Below, piece by piece: positions 1-11,841 of a stretch of DNA of 64,000 nucleotides (the first letter of the stretch is position 1; each line of letters opens with the position of its first letter). The stretch is from positions 36,925,579 to 36,989,578 of the forward strand of contig OU342638.1 of the NCBI GenBank assembly GCA_910589415.1, written 5' to 3'. A program made the position numbers and the translations under genes. This DNA comes from Malachius bipustulatus. Its lineage: Eukaryota > Arthropoda > Insecta > Coleoptera > Melyridae. Below the pieces are notes generated by a model. It was not told the DNA's origin. It saw only the letters and a list, made by a program, of their open reading frames with translations, and ran no database searches.

Positions 1-247
1 TTTGTTAGAGTAATTTTTGAATAATTGTCACTAATGTCATTTATTACGATTTTAATTTGACAAGTCATTAAGGTTTTGTAGGTTATGTTTTGATTTCGCT
101 AGGAAAGGAATGAATTTGCAGAAAAAAATCAAACTATCATTTTAAATCAAATTTACTTGCAGTTAAATCATTAATTAGCTAAAAACCTAAAGAACTCCTA
201 ATTCTACCTATACCGAATCTTCTGCGTAACTATAACAACACAAAATC

Positions 248-1058
248 ATGGTAAGTTCTTTGTTTGAATAATGAAAATTATAATATGAAAACATCAATTA
301 TTCCAGTCGATCCTGTCTTATAACGGGGGCGCCATGGTGGCGATGAAAGGCAAGGAATGCGTGGCGATAGCGGCCGACAGGAGATTCGGCGTGCAAGCCC
401 AAACCATCACCACCGATTTCCAGAAGATCTTCGAGATGGGCCCACATCTCTACGTCGGCCTCCCCGGCCTGGCCACCGACACCCAGACCGTCACCGAGAA
501 GCTGCGCTTCCGCAAGAACCTCTACGAGCTGAAGGAGAACCGCCGCATGACCCCGAAAGTGTTCAGCGCGATGGTGTCGAACCTGCTCTACCAGCACCGA
601 TTCGGCCCCTTCTTCATCGAACCGGTCATCGCCGGTCTCGACCCCAAGACGTACGCGCCCTACATCTGCAGCATGGATCTGATCGGGTGCGTCAACCAGC
701 CCGACGATTTCGTCGTAGGGGGTACCGCTTCGCAGCAGCTTTACGGCATGTGCGAGGCTCTGTACGAACCCGATTTGGCGCCCGATGATCTGTTCGAGAC
801 GATCTCGCAAGCTCTGATTAATGCATTCGATAGAGACGCTTATTCTGGTTGGGGAGCTACCATTTACATCATGTAAGTATAACTATTCATTGTGGAGAAG
901 TGACTAGAGAACCTGAGACTTCGGGGCACATTCCAGGGGTCCCAGGTTTTTAGCTACTGCCGTGCTTATGCTTGGTAATTTTGATTTTAATTTTATATTT
1001 TTTTTTTAGAGAAAAAGACAAGGTTACTGTGCGTGATTTGAAGACACGAATGGATTAA
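248..1058 (+). CDS. PSMB3: Proteasome subunit beta type-3
   Basis: Non-catalytic beta-3 subunit of the 20S proteasome core, part of the beta ring of the cytosolic and nuclear protease. Three exons join in phase: 248-250 (the ATG alone), 307-872 and 1010-1058, with GT-AG introns. The product is about 205 aa, the family's usual length. It begins [17 protein letters not shown] and keeps the family blocks [47 protein letters not shown] and the C-terminus [14 protein letters not shown]. The position that is the catalytic Thr in active beta subunits is not a processed Thr here, as expected for beta-3. The initiator codon standing alone on exon 1 is unusual but unambiguous. It converges with the URI-like gene 240 bp downstream. 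A polyadenylation-type AATAAA lies near 1105. Confidence 0.97.
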
Positions 1059-1299
1059 GAAAGATTGCTTTTTTTCATTTATATAATAATAATTTTACTA
1101 AGTTAAATAAACTTTTTTTCATACATTGTCTTTATTGTAAGATACAAATTTGTACACAATAGTTTGGTCTTGTGGTTCTTTCCTAGTAACACTGTCAACT
1201 TAATAGACAGTTCATAACATCCAAGAGCTGTCAACTCATAAGAGATCTCTTAGTTCTATGAATTTAAAAATAAACCACAAAATTAACAGAAACCGATGA

Positions 1300-1848
1300 T
1301 TATCCCTCGAATTCTAAAATTTCATAAAACCCGCCCACTTTAACAGCGACTCCTCTATCAGAGGTTATCTGTTCGGGCATATCGCCCGTCTCGCACTCTT
1401 CATCCTCACCACTCGCGCCCTCTCCGTTTTCGTCCAGGTTTAACGAGAGTTGCCCCGTCAATAAATTAATCCTCTCGCTCAACTGCAGCTCCGACGATTG
1501 TATCTTCCTCAAGCGATCCCGCTCCTCCTGCACTCGCCTCTGGAGGGTGTCCACGGTCTGTTCCGCCGTTTTGAGGACGGTGTACGATTCGGGATGGGCC
1601 GGAGCGTCGAGCAGGTACTCCCCGGTGTGAACGATTCTGCCTGGAATATAGAGGTGTTTGGCGAGTGGGATCAGGGCCACATGTTCGGGCTGCTTTTGTA
1701 GCTCTTTGATGTGAGTCGACGTGTCCTCGAGGTCGTTTATTTTCCTGTTCGCTTCCGTTTGTAGCTGTCTGGTTCGTTGTAGATCGGTTTCTAGTTGGTT
1801 CAGGAAGTACTGGCGGTCTTTTAGGTGTTTTTGGGGTAGATTTTCCAT
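1300..1848 (-). CDS. uri: URI-like prefoldin-alpha family protein (unconventional prefoldin RPB5 interactor)
   Basis: Intronless 182-aa ORF. Residues 1-55 and 85-130 are predicted to form two coiled-coil helices. Between them is the segment ALIPLAKHLYIPGRIVHTGE, which matches the beta-hairpin of prefoldin-alpha proteins and best resembles URI (MVPFGPFAFMPGKLVHT-like). In the known family URI is a scaffold of the R2TP/prefoldin-like complex that assembles RNA polymerases through RPB5. An acidic tail (about residues 138-155) is followed by a short hydrophobic C-terminus ending EILEFEG. The protein is much shorter than vertebrate URI (over 500 aa) and covers only its N-terminal prefoldin part. 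It could instead be another prefoldin-like subunit. The gene is convergent with PSMB3 and divergent from VPS41. Confidence 0.6.
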   Translation of the reverse strand: MENLPQKHLKDRQYFLNQLETDLQRTRQLQTEANRKINDLEDTSTHIKELQKQPEHVALIPLAKHLYIPGRIVHTGEYLLDAPAHPESYTVLKTAEQTVDTLQRRVQEERDRLRKIQSSELQLSERINLLTGQLSLNLDENGEGASGEDEECETGDMPEQITSDRGVAVKVGGFYEILEFEG

Positions 1849-3559
1849 CGTTTTTGATTGTGATTTAACATTGAGGCTATATTTTTAGGTATATTTAATT
1901 GGTCAATTTCGTATAATAACGGTGGTAACAAGTTGATTTAAATTTAAATAAAGTAAATAATAAACTTATTTCAAAATTAAAACAATAAATGTTAGGTTAG
2001 GTTGGTTTGGTTTTAGCTGTTTGATTTTCTGCTGTGGTTTAGGTTTTAGGTGATTGTTTCTTGTTTGGCAGTTGCTAAAGCGCCGATTATAATAGACGCC
2101 GTCAGTCTGACGTCACAGGGCGGGGCTAAGTGGTTCTGGTTCCATACAAACAAACCCTTCACGTGGTCATTGTTGTCAGTTGTCGTGTTTTTTCCTGAAG
2201 TTTGACCCCGCCTCCGCCAGTCGCCAATCGCCATTGACATCGAAGTGATTAGTGAAGCCATTACTGAAGTCATTAGTGATGCCAATGATGCCATTAGTGA
2301 ATGAATACTGAATATTATAGTTTAGTTAAAATTACAATTCAGTTCAGTTACTTATTTAGTTATAGTTTTATAGTACGTCTGTCGGTATTTATTTATTGAT
2401 AGGGTGGTTTGATTTGGATGTTCCCGTAAAATTCCAAGTTTATCCTCAGTTTGTTTTACGAAGAAACCAAAGCATTTTCCAAAGGTGAAAATGCTGTGGA
2501 ATCTGGCCATGTTGAGAGAATGGAGTTCGAGGCGGAACTTAAAATAATTCGTGGAACAGTACCCGCCAGCATGAAAAACAAAACCTAATAGCGTTGAGGT
2601 AAGAATATCCTGCTAGCAAATTCAACAGGTAGTGGCAATGGGTTAATTACTTTTTTAATTTACAGATTGAATTGAAGGATGATTATCTCATTGAGAAAAG
2701 TATAGTTGTTGTCCTAAGGGTATAAAATGCCATGCACATTTGCAGCACTTTTGAAGTTCTACTAATGAGAGACCTCATTAGAGCTTTGATGTTTGACGAG
2801 ACAACTTCTATCAGAACTGGCAAACCTGTAAACGTCAAACCTGTAAACAACGTTTGTTTGTATGGAACCCTGGCCGTTCGCCCCGCCCACTGACGTCATC
2901 ACTGTCGGCGTCTATACCACAACACTATTCTGAAAGTCTGTATGCGCATTAACAGTTTTTGTGGACTGTGCGCATAATTTCGATGGTGGTATCTTTTATA
3001 TTTAAAAGTTAATTCTTTCACACTGAAATAATGACCAGTAGGCTGTAACTGATAGGAAATTAGTATCCGATGCATAGGTCATCATTTCGTTTTCCCTTAA
3101 AATTTTACGGAATGGTCAACGATCATGCATGGTCGCTGTAGCATTAGATTTCACTGGTTACTTTTTGGATTGGAATTGTTAGATCTGTGAAACAAGTATA
3201 TGCAACCAGTAATACACCTACATATCAACTTAGACGAAATTACCTATAACGAAGAAATACCCGAACGCAGCTACGAAAGATGCGAAAGTTTTTGATTGCC
3301 ATCTGTCAGCGAAGTTAGTTTGTCGCTTGTCAATCTTGTCAGTTTGTGTGACTTCGCCTCATCTGCATCTGATAAACGTCAAAATCAAAAAACTAATTAT
3401 CATGAAATAAATAACAAAAGTAGTTGCTAAAATTGAAGTTTTTTCAGCAAATTTATGTTTATTTTTTTATCGTTATAACTCCACCAAGACTTTTGTGATA
3501 TTCTAATGATAATGTTCTTAAATTAGCTGTAACCGTAATTACTGATAAGTAGCAAAACC
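1849..3559. other. Intergenic region between URI-like gene and VPS41
   Basis: The two genes diverge from this 1.7-kb spacer, so both promoters should lie here. I saw no convincing ORF. The spacer holds a pair of imperfect inverted repeats (2086-2155 and 2855-2925, listed separately). Nothing else is recognisable. Confidence 0.6.
2086..2927. repeat. Imperfect inverted repeat pair carrying CRE-like and GC-box motifs
   Basis: The left arm, about 2086-2155, and the reverse complement of the right arm, about 2857-2927, align over roughly 68 bp. Both contain TAGACGCCG, then TGACGTCA, then GGGCGGGGC, then GGTTCCATACAAACAAAC. The arms are separated by about 700 bp of AT-rich DNA. No target duplication was found, so it could be a decayed inverted-repeat element or an inverted duplication of promoter DNA. 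The nearby string GCTAAAGCGCCGATTAT (from 2074) recurs at 7984-8000 (reversed) and, in part, near 58450. Confidence 0.5.
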
Positions 3560-6500
3560 ATGTCAGAACCGAGATTAAATGTAAGAGAACCCCATCAATT
3601 TTTTCAATTATTACGATTTTTTGATCGCATTGACTTTTCCAGGAATGCACAAGCACGAGTGACACCGAGAGCGTGGAAGAGGAAATAGAGCCCAAACTGA
3701 AATATGTCCGCCTCTCAAACGACCTGCAACACATTTTCCTTAAATCGTCCGCTACCTGCTTGGCCGTACATTCCAAGGTAGGCTCTCTCTCTTTTCTATA
3801 AATATTAAACATCACGACTCAATATGTCCTATTCTTCTTTCTTGACAGTTCTTATGCTTGGGCTCGCACTGGGGCACCATCCATATCCTGGACCATCAGG
3901 GCAACAACATAAAGGGCAAGGAATTGAAAGCGCACACGGTCGGAGTGAACCAGATCTCGATCGACATCACCGGCGAGTTCATGGCGACCTGCTCGGACGA
4001 CGGCCGCGTCTTCATCCACGGCCTCTTCTCCAAGGAGCACAACCTGAGCCTGAACGTTGGCAGACTGATCAAGAGCGTCGCTCTCGATCCGTATTACTAC
4101 AAGTTCAGCAACCATAAACGTTTCATCACCGGTAAGAGCTCCCTGGTTTCCCCGTCTTTCGGGTTGCTAATTCTGATCGTTCCAGGTGACGACAAATTGA
4201 CCCTGTACGAGCGCACCTTCCTCGGGAACCTCAGGCCGACGGTCCTCTGCGAGAGCGAGGGTCTCGTTCGGAGCATGTGCTGGGGGGAGCATTTCGTCGC
4301 TTGGTCGAGTAACATCGGGGTGAGGGTGTTTGATATCAACGCGAGATGTTCCCTCGGTTTGATTAAATGGGAAGACAATCCTGGGTAAGTGACTTGTTTT
4401 GTTTTTAACCTCCGTGGCCTAGACGATCTGAATGTTTCAGGACACCCGTGGAGAAATTCCGGTGTAACTTACGATGGGCGGATAGTCGTACGTTGTTGAT
4501 CGGATGGGTGGATACGGTTCGAGTGTGCATTATAAGGAAACGTAGCAGCATCGAGTTGGCTAATCGAGATCTTCCGGATTATCTCGTTGATCCGGGTAGG
4601 TGTTGGTTCAATCAATATGACTCGTATTAGTATTAATAGCAATAATTTTCTAGTTTCGACGTTTCAAACGGAGTATTTCATAAGCGGAATCGCCCCTCTC
4701 GACCATCAACTCGTCCTGCTGGGTTTCCCGAAAGAGTTGGACGAGAATATGAAATCGTTGCGCCCCCAGCTCTACATCGTTGAGTATCGGGACAACGATT
4801 GCACCGACGTTTGCACCGACAGTCTCTCCTTGCGGGGGTATGAAGAGTATGGCGTCAACGATTACCACCTGGAAGTGCTCGAGGACGAGAATAGGTTTTT
4901 TATCGTCGCCCCGAAGGACGTAGTAGTCGCCAGTCCGTACGACTTGGACGACCGAATTCAGTGGTTCATTCAGCACAAGTGAGTTTATCCTTTAAGTATC
5001 TCTGATCCAAGTTAAAAGTTTTAATTAATGAAATGACCAGGAAATTCGAAGAGGCCTTGGAAATAATAATGAAGAACGATAATCGAGGCATCCGGAGGCA
5101 CACGGTCCAGTCGGTCGGTGTGGAGTACCTTGACCATTTGTTGAGTAAGTGCCTGTACGATACGGCGGGGAAATTGTGCCTGAAAATATTCGGACGCAAC
5201 TCTGCTCTCTGGGAGGATCAGATCTATAAATTCGCCAGCGTCCATCAGCTCCGGTAAGATTAAGCCCGTTTTTTCTATTTGCGTTAACCGTTCATTCCAC
5301 AGATCTGTCAGTCCGTACATCCCAAGAACATTGGAGAGCAAGCTGAATCCCCACATCTACGAGATGGTCCTGTACGAGTACTTAAAGATGGACTCGCAGG
5401 TTTGATTTATTCATTTTTTTTTATCGCGCCGTATTCAGAGAACTTTGTTTGCAGGGTTTTCTAACGTTAGTGAAAGAATGGAGCCCCGATCTCTACAACA
5501 TATGCGCCGTGATAAACGCGGTGCTCGAGCACGTCGTCCCCTGCGAAAACGACAAAGATTTGTACCTCGAGGCTCTGGCGATTCTATACAGCTACGATAA
5601 GAAATACGACAAGAGTTTATCGATGTATCTGAAGTGAGGTTTTAATTAGGGGGATCCCGAGGCCGGAGCGTTAAAATGGCGATTGTTCTAGGTTGAAGCA
5701 CAAAGACGTATTTGCGTTGATACAGAAGCATTGTCTTTACGGCGTAATCGAGGACATGCTGATCGGTCTCATGGATTTAGATTATAAGAAGACGATCGCT
5801 CTCTTGTTGGAAAAAAATACGATTCCCTCTGAGAAGATTGTGGAGAAGTTGCGAGGAAACGAACTACATTTATATAGGGTGAGTTGAGTCGATTATTTTA
5901 TTTATTTAATTTTGATCCTTGTGGTGATCAATATCTGGTAATATGCAGTATCTGGACGAGTACGATAAGAAGAACCCTAAAGGAGACTACCATAAGGAGT
6001 TGGTGAGACTGTACGCCGTCTTCGACAGGGATAAATTATTGCCCTTCTTGATCAAATCCGATCATTATCCGATCCAGGAAGCCCTGGATATCTGCCAGAA
6101 AGCCAAGTATTACTCTGAGATGGTTTATCTCTTGGGTAATTTTTTCATTAAATAACTCGGTTCTTGGTGATAATTAAACAACGATTAATTTCAGATAGGA
6201 TCGGCGACACGAAAGAGGCCCTCGATCTGATTATAAGGGAACTGAAAGACATGCAGCATGCGATATCGTTCTGTCAGGAGCACGACGACCCGGACCTTTG
6301 GAACGATCTGATCAATCATGCCATCGATAAACCAGGTAAACGATTCGTTATTTGAATTGATTTAAAACTTGGACACGATTAATTTACACGTATTTTATAG
6401 AATACGTGACTTTCCTGCTGCAAAGCATCGGAACATACATCGATCCGACTTTCCTGATACAGAGGATACAGAACGGGGTCTCGATTCCGGGACTGAAGAA

Positions 6501-8744
6501 CTCCCTGGTGAAGATGCTGAACCAGTACAATCTTCAGGTATGTTGTTGGTACGATTTAATTTTTCTTGAGGTACAATTTATTACAATTTCAAGGTACCCA
6601 TGTCGGTACAATTTATTTTTCATGCAATACAATGTATTGTTTTGATATAATTGAACTAGGGAACCTGTATTACCGGTTGCTAGGGTAGCGCATTCTCATT
6701 CTCACAAAAAGTTGGGAATGTCAAATTTATCTTCATAAACGTCAGATTTTCCATGAACGTACAACTGTCTAAAAATTCACATAATTTGTTATTAAGTCCG
6801 CGTATAAAAAAAAAGGTGAACTTTTGCTGCATTAGAGGATGTTTTAACAATAAAAAGAGGGCTTTTCCACTTGTTCGCATTGCTTAAAGATAACTTTCTT
6901 AATATTTTTGCTCATTATAGTCCTCTATCAATACTTACCTGTTACTGGGATTTTCTGGACAAAAATGCACCCAGCCCCATCGGCAGACAGTTATGATTGC
7001 AGAAAATATACAAATGAGCTCAGAATTTCCGTATTCCTAGAAGTTTGTCAGGTAAGTTTTATTTTATTACGTCTTGATGAATTTTATTTTTAAGGACCAG
7101 TATGGGTACTAAGATCACACTGCCATTTGTGTGTCTTTCTCAGTAACTACGTTAGATATCGAGTTAAAAATTATACCCAATACTAATGTCTACAACTTCT
7201 TAGATCCTATAAATCCGTAATGTGTTTTTAATACCCACTGAAAGAGGATTCCTCGATTTCTATTCGTCTTATTATTTTGTTTCATTTTTCAAACTTCGCT
7301 TTTTTCCACTTGATACCTACGCCTGTGACCAAATGTGCCAAAAATATGACATCCAGCTGTTCAAACATAACCGTGTTCAGTAAACGTCAACGAGCGAATG
7401 CGCTACCCTAGTAAGCGTTAGTGTCGGTAATGCAGGTTCCCTACACAGTCAATACTGCGCATACGCATTACAAGAAGTATTCGCTGACTGTGTAATGTTG
7501 ATTGATGGTGATTGGACTGATTGGTGATTTAGATTTTGAAATTTCAAAGGTAATTATTTTTCCATGAAGCTAACTAGAAACTGATTGGAACCTGGTGGAA
7601 ATGTTTTTTTAATAATTGATCTATTCAGCATCATGTTTTAATCAGTTTCTGGCCATCTTCATAATTATGACAAAAATCAACTTGTTACAGTTCCATATTT
7701 TGAAAAACATATCGCCACATAACCTCACTTTTTAATTGTAACTCTAGGTGTATGCTATGGCGCCGATGATCGTGGAGTTAAGACACCTACAAAATCCACA
7801 GCCCACAGCTATTACACTCATTGTCCTGAAGTTTCCAGGAGGAACATCCAATAACGACCAATTGACCTGTTCAGTATCGCATTTTAATCAGTTTCTGATT
7901 ATCTCTATATGACAAAAATCAAGTTTTAAAATTGCAAAAGTTGTAAATAAATCAATTCCCTAATAACCTGAAATAATCAACCGTAATCGGCGCTTTAGCA
8001 AGGAAGAGCACTTAATTTCGGAGGTTGTTTGAAGATGATATTAGAACATTAGAACAGAAATTGATTAGAACATGGTGTACAGATCATTTGATCATTGTTA
8101 GGTTTTTCCCCCTATAATTTCAAGAAAATGCTACGGACATGAATTTAGTGGGCGAGTTAACTCCATGGTAATTAATTATAAAAAATAATGCTTTCCTCTT
8201 CCGCCTCCTCCCTTCTATCAGATTTTGTTTTTTTATAATGATGTAGGAACAAATAAAAATAAGCAGACTACCTGTAACAAGCTTTATTTGGAAAACCGGC
8301 CTAGATCTAGCTGAAGTGTTCCCTGGTGGTGACGTCATCACTTGCAGACTCAATCGAACCGGTTTTTATTTTATATGATTTTAACTGTTTTCTACTCGTT
8401 TCAGGTTTCCGTGCAGGAGGGCTGCAAGAAAATCCTGGTCTCGGATTATTTCAATTTGCAAAAGAAGCTGGTGAAGACCCAGCAGAAGGGAATCTCCATG
8501 AGCGAGGAAATCGTCTGTGCGGCCTGCCATAAGAAAATAATCGAACGAGGTAATTTTTAATTTCTTTGTAATTTTTTTTGGGCTGATTTCTATTTAACCT
8601 GTACAAATGAAAATAATTTTTTGCATTTCAGATATTACGAGGGCGGCGAACTTGTTAGTTTTCAATTGCAAGCACGCTTTCCACGAGCACTGCTTCCCGG
8701 AAAACATCTACAATTGCGGCATCTGTTATCCCCTTCAGAAATAA
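3560..8744 (+). CDS. VPS41: Vacuolar protein sorting-associated protein 41 (HOPS subunit)
   Basis: VPS41 is the HOPS tethering subunit that binds Rab7/Arl8 effectors and drives late endosome/lysosome and AP-3 vesicle fusion. Fifteen exons read in phase: 3560-3580, 3643-3777, 3849-4131, 4186-4384, 4441-4595, 4654-4978, 5041-5253, 5303-5399, 5455-5633, 5692-5878, 5949-6135, 6195-6335, 6401-6537, 8405-8549 and 8632-8744. They give 838 aa, close to the family's roughly 850. The N-terminal third is a beta-propeller ([29 protein letters not shown]). The middle is the alpha-solenoid/CHCR region ([42 protein letters not shown]). The last 60 residues are a RING-H2-type finger, CAACHKKI ... CKHAFHEHC ... 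CGIC. All introns are 50-90 bp except the penultimate-but-one (6538-8404), which has grown to 1.87 kb by repeat insertions. Confidence 0.97.
6659..7441. mobile_element. TA-flanked MITE in VPS41 intron (family M1, long copy)
   Basis: The element starts GGGAACCTGTATTACCG and ends CGGTAATGCAGGTTCCC, a terminal inverted repeat. It is flanked by TA on both sides (6657-6658, 7442-7443), the target choice of Tc1/mariner-type transposases. The subterminal GGTAGCGCATTC also recurs inverted at the right end (GAATGCGCTACC). No transposase ORF was seen. Copies or parts of the same family lie at 36583-36645 and 36661-37112, and 50-bp end-only versions at 20571-20621 and 49282-49331. Confidence 0.8.
7753..8000. 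mobile_element. Short inverted-repeat-ended repeat in VPS41 intron
   Basis: The left end reads TGCTATGGCGCCGATGATCG and the right end, reversed, reads TGCTAAAGCGCCGATTACGG, so the 248-bp segment has about 20-bp inverted ends. It is non-coding. Related, decayed sequence appears near 2074, 12590-12750, 46500, 48620 and 58140-58700. No target duplication is obvious. Confidence 0.4.
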
Positions 8745-8946
8745 TCGAAAGTAAGCAGGACCGGGGAAGGCGTTGAGGCGTTGATATAAATATAAATTAT
8801 GTAAGTACATTGATATTTGTCATTTAAGCTGTCGATTTTAGAGAAATGTCAGTTAATTGAGCCACTAGTTTTGCTATAGTCCTAAAACAATTCTCTAGTA
8901 ATTTTTTTTTCTAATGTCTGTTAGTTCAGGTGAATGTGATGGTAAT

Positions 8947-10474
8947 AATAATAATAATAATAATAAATCTCTTTTAGTACCATTAAATTCAACAATCATT
9001 GATTAGTACAATAGCGTTGTAAGCGATGATAATAATTCACAAACAAAGAACAAACCGCAATAGTACACATAAATTCGCCTGCGTAATCAAAAGGTCATAC
9101 GCAAGCGATTGGCATTATAACACATTGATCACAATCACAAATGCATCAGAGAAAATTGAGAAGAACAAATAAAGGAAAATTTCCAGAATCTAATGCTAGT
9201 CATTGTATACACTACATTGTCGTTTACAATTATACATATCCTAGTGACAAGGTGCTAGGTTAATGAATCAATAAGGGTGTGGAGGGGGGGGGGGGGAGGA
9301 AGACAGAATATCCATGGTAGAATAGGGTTCCAGGTCTGTGAGATAACTTCGGAGATGTACCTTGAACTGAGAGAATCCAAAGGTTGCGGGGTCTATCCTG
9401 AAGTGATTAAGGAATTTTATGGCCGTGTACGTGAATGTCCTTTCGGTGGAAGTGAGATGGTGAGTTGGTAGTTTGAAAAGATTAAGCCTGGTCTGATAAT
9501 GGTGTGTGAATCGGAAACGATCAAGTTTGGCTTGATGTTTGTAAATCAGTTTGAGAAGAGAGAAGACATAAACAGCAGGCAACGTGAGGAGACCGAGACG
9601 CCTGAAGTGACCCCTACAGGACTGATCTATGGACAAGCCTGCCAGTATCCTGATAGCTCTCTTCTGCAGAAGAAAAACTCTGCGTAAAGAACTCTGTGAT
9701 CCGCCCCATACGGCCAGGCCATAGGAGATGTGACTGTAAAAATGTCCGTAGTATGCGGAGAGAAGAACGTCATGAGACACAGTGTGTTGGAGTTGTTTCA
9801 GAAGGAAGCAGGAGCTAGCAAGGCGTCGGCACAAGTGGTCAGTGTGAGTCAGCCAGTTCAAGTTTTGATCGATGTAAAAGCCCAAGAATTTCACAACCCG
9901 CGTAGGAGAGATCTCAGTACTAACGGTTGGGATGGGCGGTAAAGGAGGAAGGCGAGAACGGCAAGAATGGAAGTCAATCAACTCGGTTTTTGTTAAATTC
10001 AGTCTTAGTTTATTTTCTCTAAGCCATAAAGATGCTGCTTCTAATGGAAGTTTAGTTGATTTTATTATTTCAGTGAGGTCGTTTGTTTTCAACCTGATGA
10101 GGATGGTTGTATCGTCTGCATAATTAACACATAGAGAGGTGGGGGAAGAAATTGAGGAGCCCAAATCGTTAATGAAAATAAGGAAAAGAAGCGGGCCGAG
10201 TACGCTACCCTGGGGTACTCCTGAGAAGATTGGAGCAAAGTGGGATCTCACAAATCGACCATCAGACGCAGGGAGCTGTACCGCCTGGGTTCTTTCCCGT
10301 AAGTAGCTGGTAAACCACTTTAGGGGCAATCCGCGAACACCAATGCTCTCCAGCTTCCGAAGCAGGCATTCGTGGCACACACTATCGAAAGCCTTGGAAA
10401 GGTCCAGAAGCCATCCAGCCGTTCGCATGCCCTCCTCCATGCCTTCAGAGATGTACTCAGTAAGTTGTATTAGA
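8947..10474 (-). mobile_element. 5'-truncated non-LTR retrotransposon with 9-bp target-site duplication
   Basis: A minus-strand LINE fragment keeps the C-terminal half of a reverse transcriptase (ORF 9268-10440). GATGGTAAT occurs exactly at both edges (8938-8946 and 10475-10483), as expected of a target-site duplication. The 3' end, at the left, is a short tandem repeat (TTA)n, as in CR1/L2/jockey-related elements. The 5' end stops inside the RT coding sequence, the usual result of incomplete reverse transcription. It lies between the convergent VPS41 and CATIP genes. Confidence 0.85.
9268..10440 (-). pseudogene. Reverse transcriptase, C-terminal part (CR1/jockey-like LINE)
   Basis: Open frame of 390 codons, beginning inside the RT domain at LLDLSKAFDSVCHECLLRKL. 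It contains WFTSYLRERTQAVQL, GVPQGSVLGPLLFLIFINDL and the catalytic box NYADDTTIL, then the thumb and C-terminal region seen in jockey/CR1-type RTs (KFLGFYIDQNLNWLTH, LQKRAIRILAG). Reading further upstream in frame adds only a few RT residues (LIQLTEYISEG) before the 5' break near 10474. The endonuclease and ORF1 are missing, so this is a dead copy, although its frame is undamaged. That suggests a fairly recent insertion. Confidence 0.9.
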
Positions 10475-10783
10475 GATGGTAATTAAATCAACTCGGGTAT
10501 TCATTCATTACAACACCAACTAACAATGCTTATACAGATCAAACTGCCAATGAGCGAGGCCAGTGCAAAGAAAAAGAAGAAATCACAATTAGTGACTTAT
10601 GAGCGGGTTCGGTTTTCCCACTAAGCACTTGTCCCATTTTACAGAGTATATGGAGTTTGACGAGTAGTAGTATTTGATACGCTTGCAACTGAAAATATCT
10701 GTCAAATTTATAATAATCACAAGTCAATTGTCATTATTGAAACGTCATTAAAAGATTTATTAGCTGCATCATGTAATAAATAA

Positions 10784-11750
10784 TTATATGAAAAGATAGG
10801 GATCGCTGCTTTTTGTCGGCTCGAAATGTTCCGTCCGGGCTAGATTGACGGGCGCGAAGCTCTTGAAGTAATCGAGGGTAAAATCGAGCACGTAATCGGG
10901 CTCGGTCTGCAGGATCGTCTGCACGTAATCGGCGATCATCTCCATAATTTCCGGGTGATCGTGCAGGTAGCCGCTCATGTGCATCCGGTTTTCCGTCTGA
11001 AAGAGATCCCTCTATTGTTAACTGAAATTTTAAACCAACGCTCACCTTGGAATCGAGGAACATGGAAACGAGCTGCATGTCCTTCTCCCAGCTGTTCCTC
11101 AGGATCGCCGTTTCCATGTCCGGGGGTCTCTCATTTGCCAGCCTTGTCAGCGGGTTGACTTGCAGCACGTACGACGTCTCATTCCATTCTTGCTTGAGTA
11201 TCTGACCTGTCGAGTTGGAACGTTTTGTCGGTTAATTGATAAATTTATCGGAGTCGATAGGAAGGAACCTTGCAGTGTTAGAACTGTGACGCTTCGATGC
11301 TCGATCCCGCATTCCTCGATTATCGTCCGGTATACCTTGCAGATGTCCAGTTTTGTATCGTTGAAGATCCCGCTGTCCGGTCCGGGGCATTCCTGGAAAC
11401 GTTATTATAAATATTCGGGGGTGACTCGATTAAGTTGAATAACGGACGTAGATGTTCCTGCAGAGATCGCCGTTGATGTGAAAAGTGGACAGCTCGAAGG
11501 AGCCTATGAATCTAGTCAAGGCCAGGTAACGCATTAGCAGGAAATTCGCCCCTTCGCCGACCAGTTTACTTGTTTTGGTGAAAGTGAAGCATTTTCTTGT
11601 CACTTGTCTCTGCGCTGTGTCTTTAATCGTTACGAAGTAGTGATCTTTTTTCATTACGATGTAGATTTGTTTTTCATTCATGGTGGAACCGTTGAAGATG
11701 TATCTAGAGATAGATGATAGATGCCTGCAGTTGTCAATTTGATAATGCAT
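10784..11750 (-). CDS. CATIP: Ciliogenesis-associated TTC17-interacting protein
   Basis: CATIP works with TTC17 in actin organisation during ciliogenesis. Exons on the minus strand are 11750-11448, 11392-11269, 11206-11046 and 10996-10784; phases carry through and give 266 aa from the first Met. Conserved parts match vertebrate CATIP: GEGANFLLMRYLALTRFIGS, DGDLC-like GDLCRNIYECPG, ILRNSWEKDMQLVSMFLDSK, and the RIIa-like C-terminus YLHDHPEIMEMIADYVQTIL followed by DYVLDFTLDYFKSFAPV. The vertebrate protein is about 390 aa, and the N-terminal roughly 120 residues are not found here. Either an upstream exon was missed or this insect form is short. A second Met at 11681 is possible. The exon-1 donor (GTCCGT) is weak. 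Confidence 0.8.
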
Positions 11751-11841
11751 GTTGTGTTATTTAAAATTTTCTTATGTATTTTTTGTACCTGGATTAATAA
11801 ACTATGTATACACTATTATTATTATTAATAGAAAATTATTT

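Noticed and set aside
2046..2294. 82-codon frame with repeated MASL/MTSVMAS
   Set aside because: It overlaps the inverted repeat arm, the Met/Ser/Ala pattern comes from short ATTAGTGATG-like repeats, and there are no splice or domain signals.
8941..8967. Possible simple (TAA)n microsatellite on its own
   Set aside because: Better explained as the 3' tail of the LINE fragment, because a matching target duplication lies at its other end.
9277..10123. Plus-strand open frames across the LINE fragment
   Set aside because: They are antisense of the reverse transcriptase and have no similarity to known proteins.
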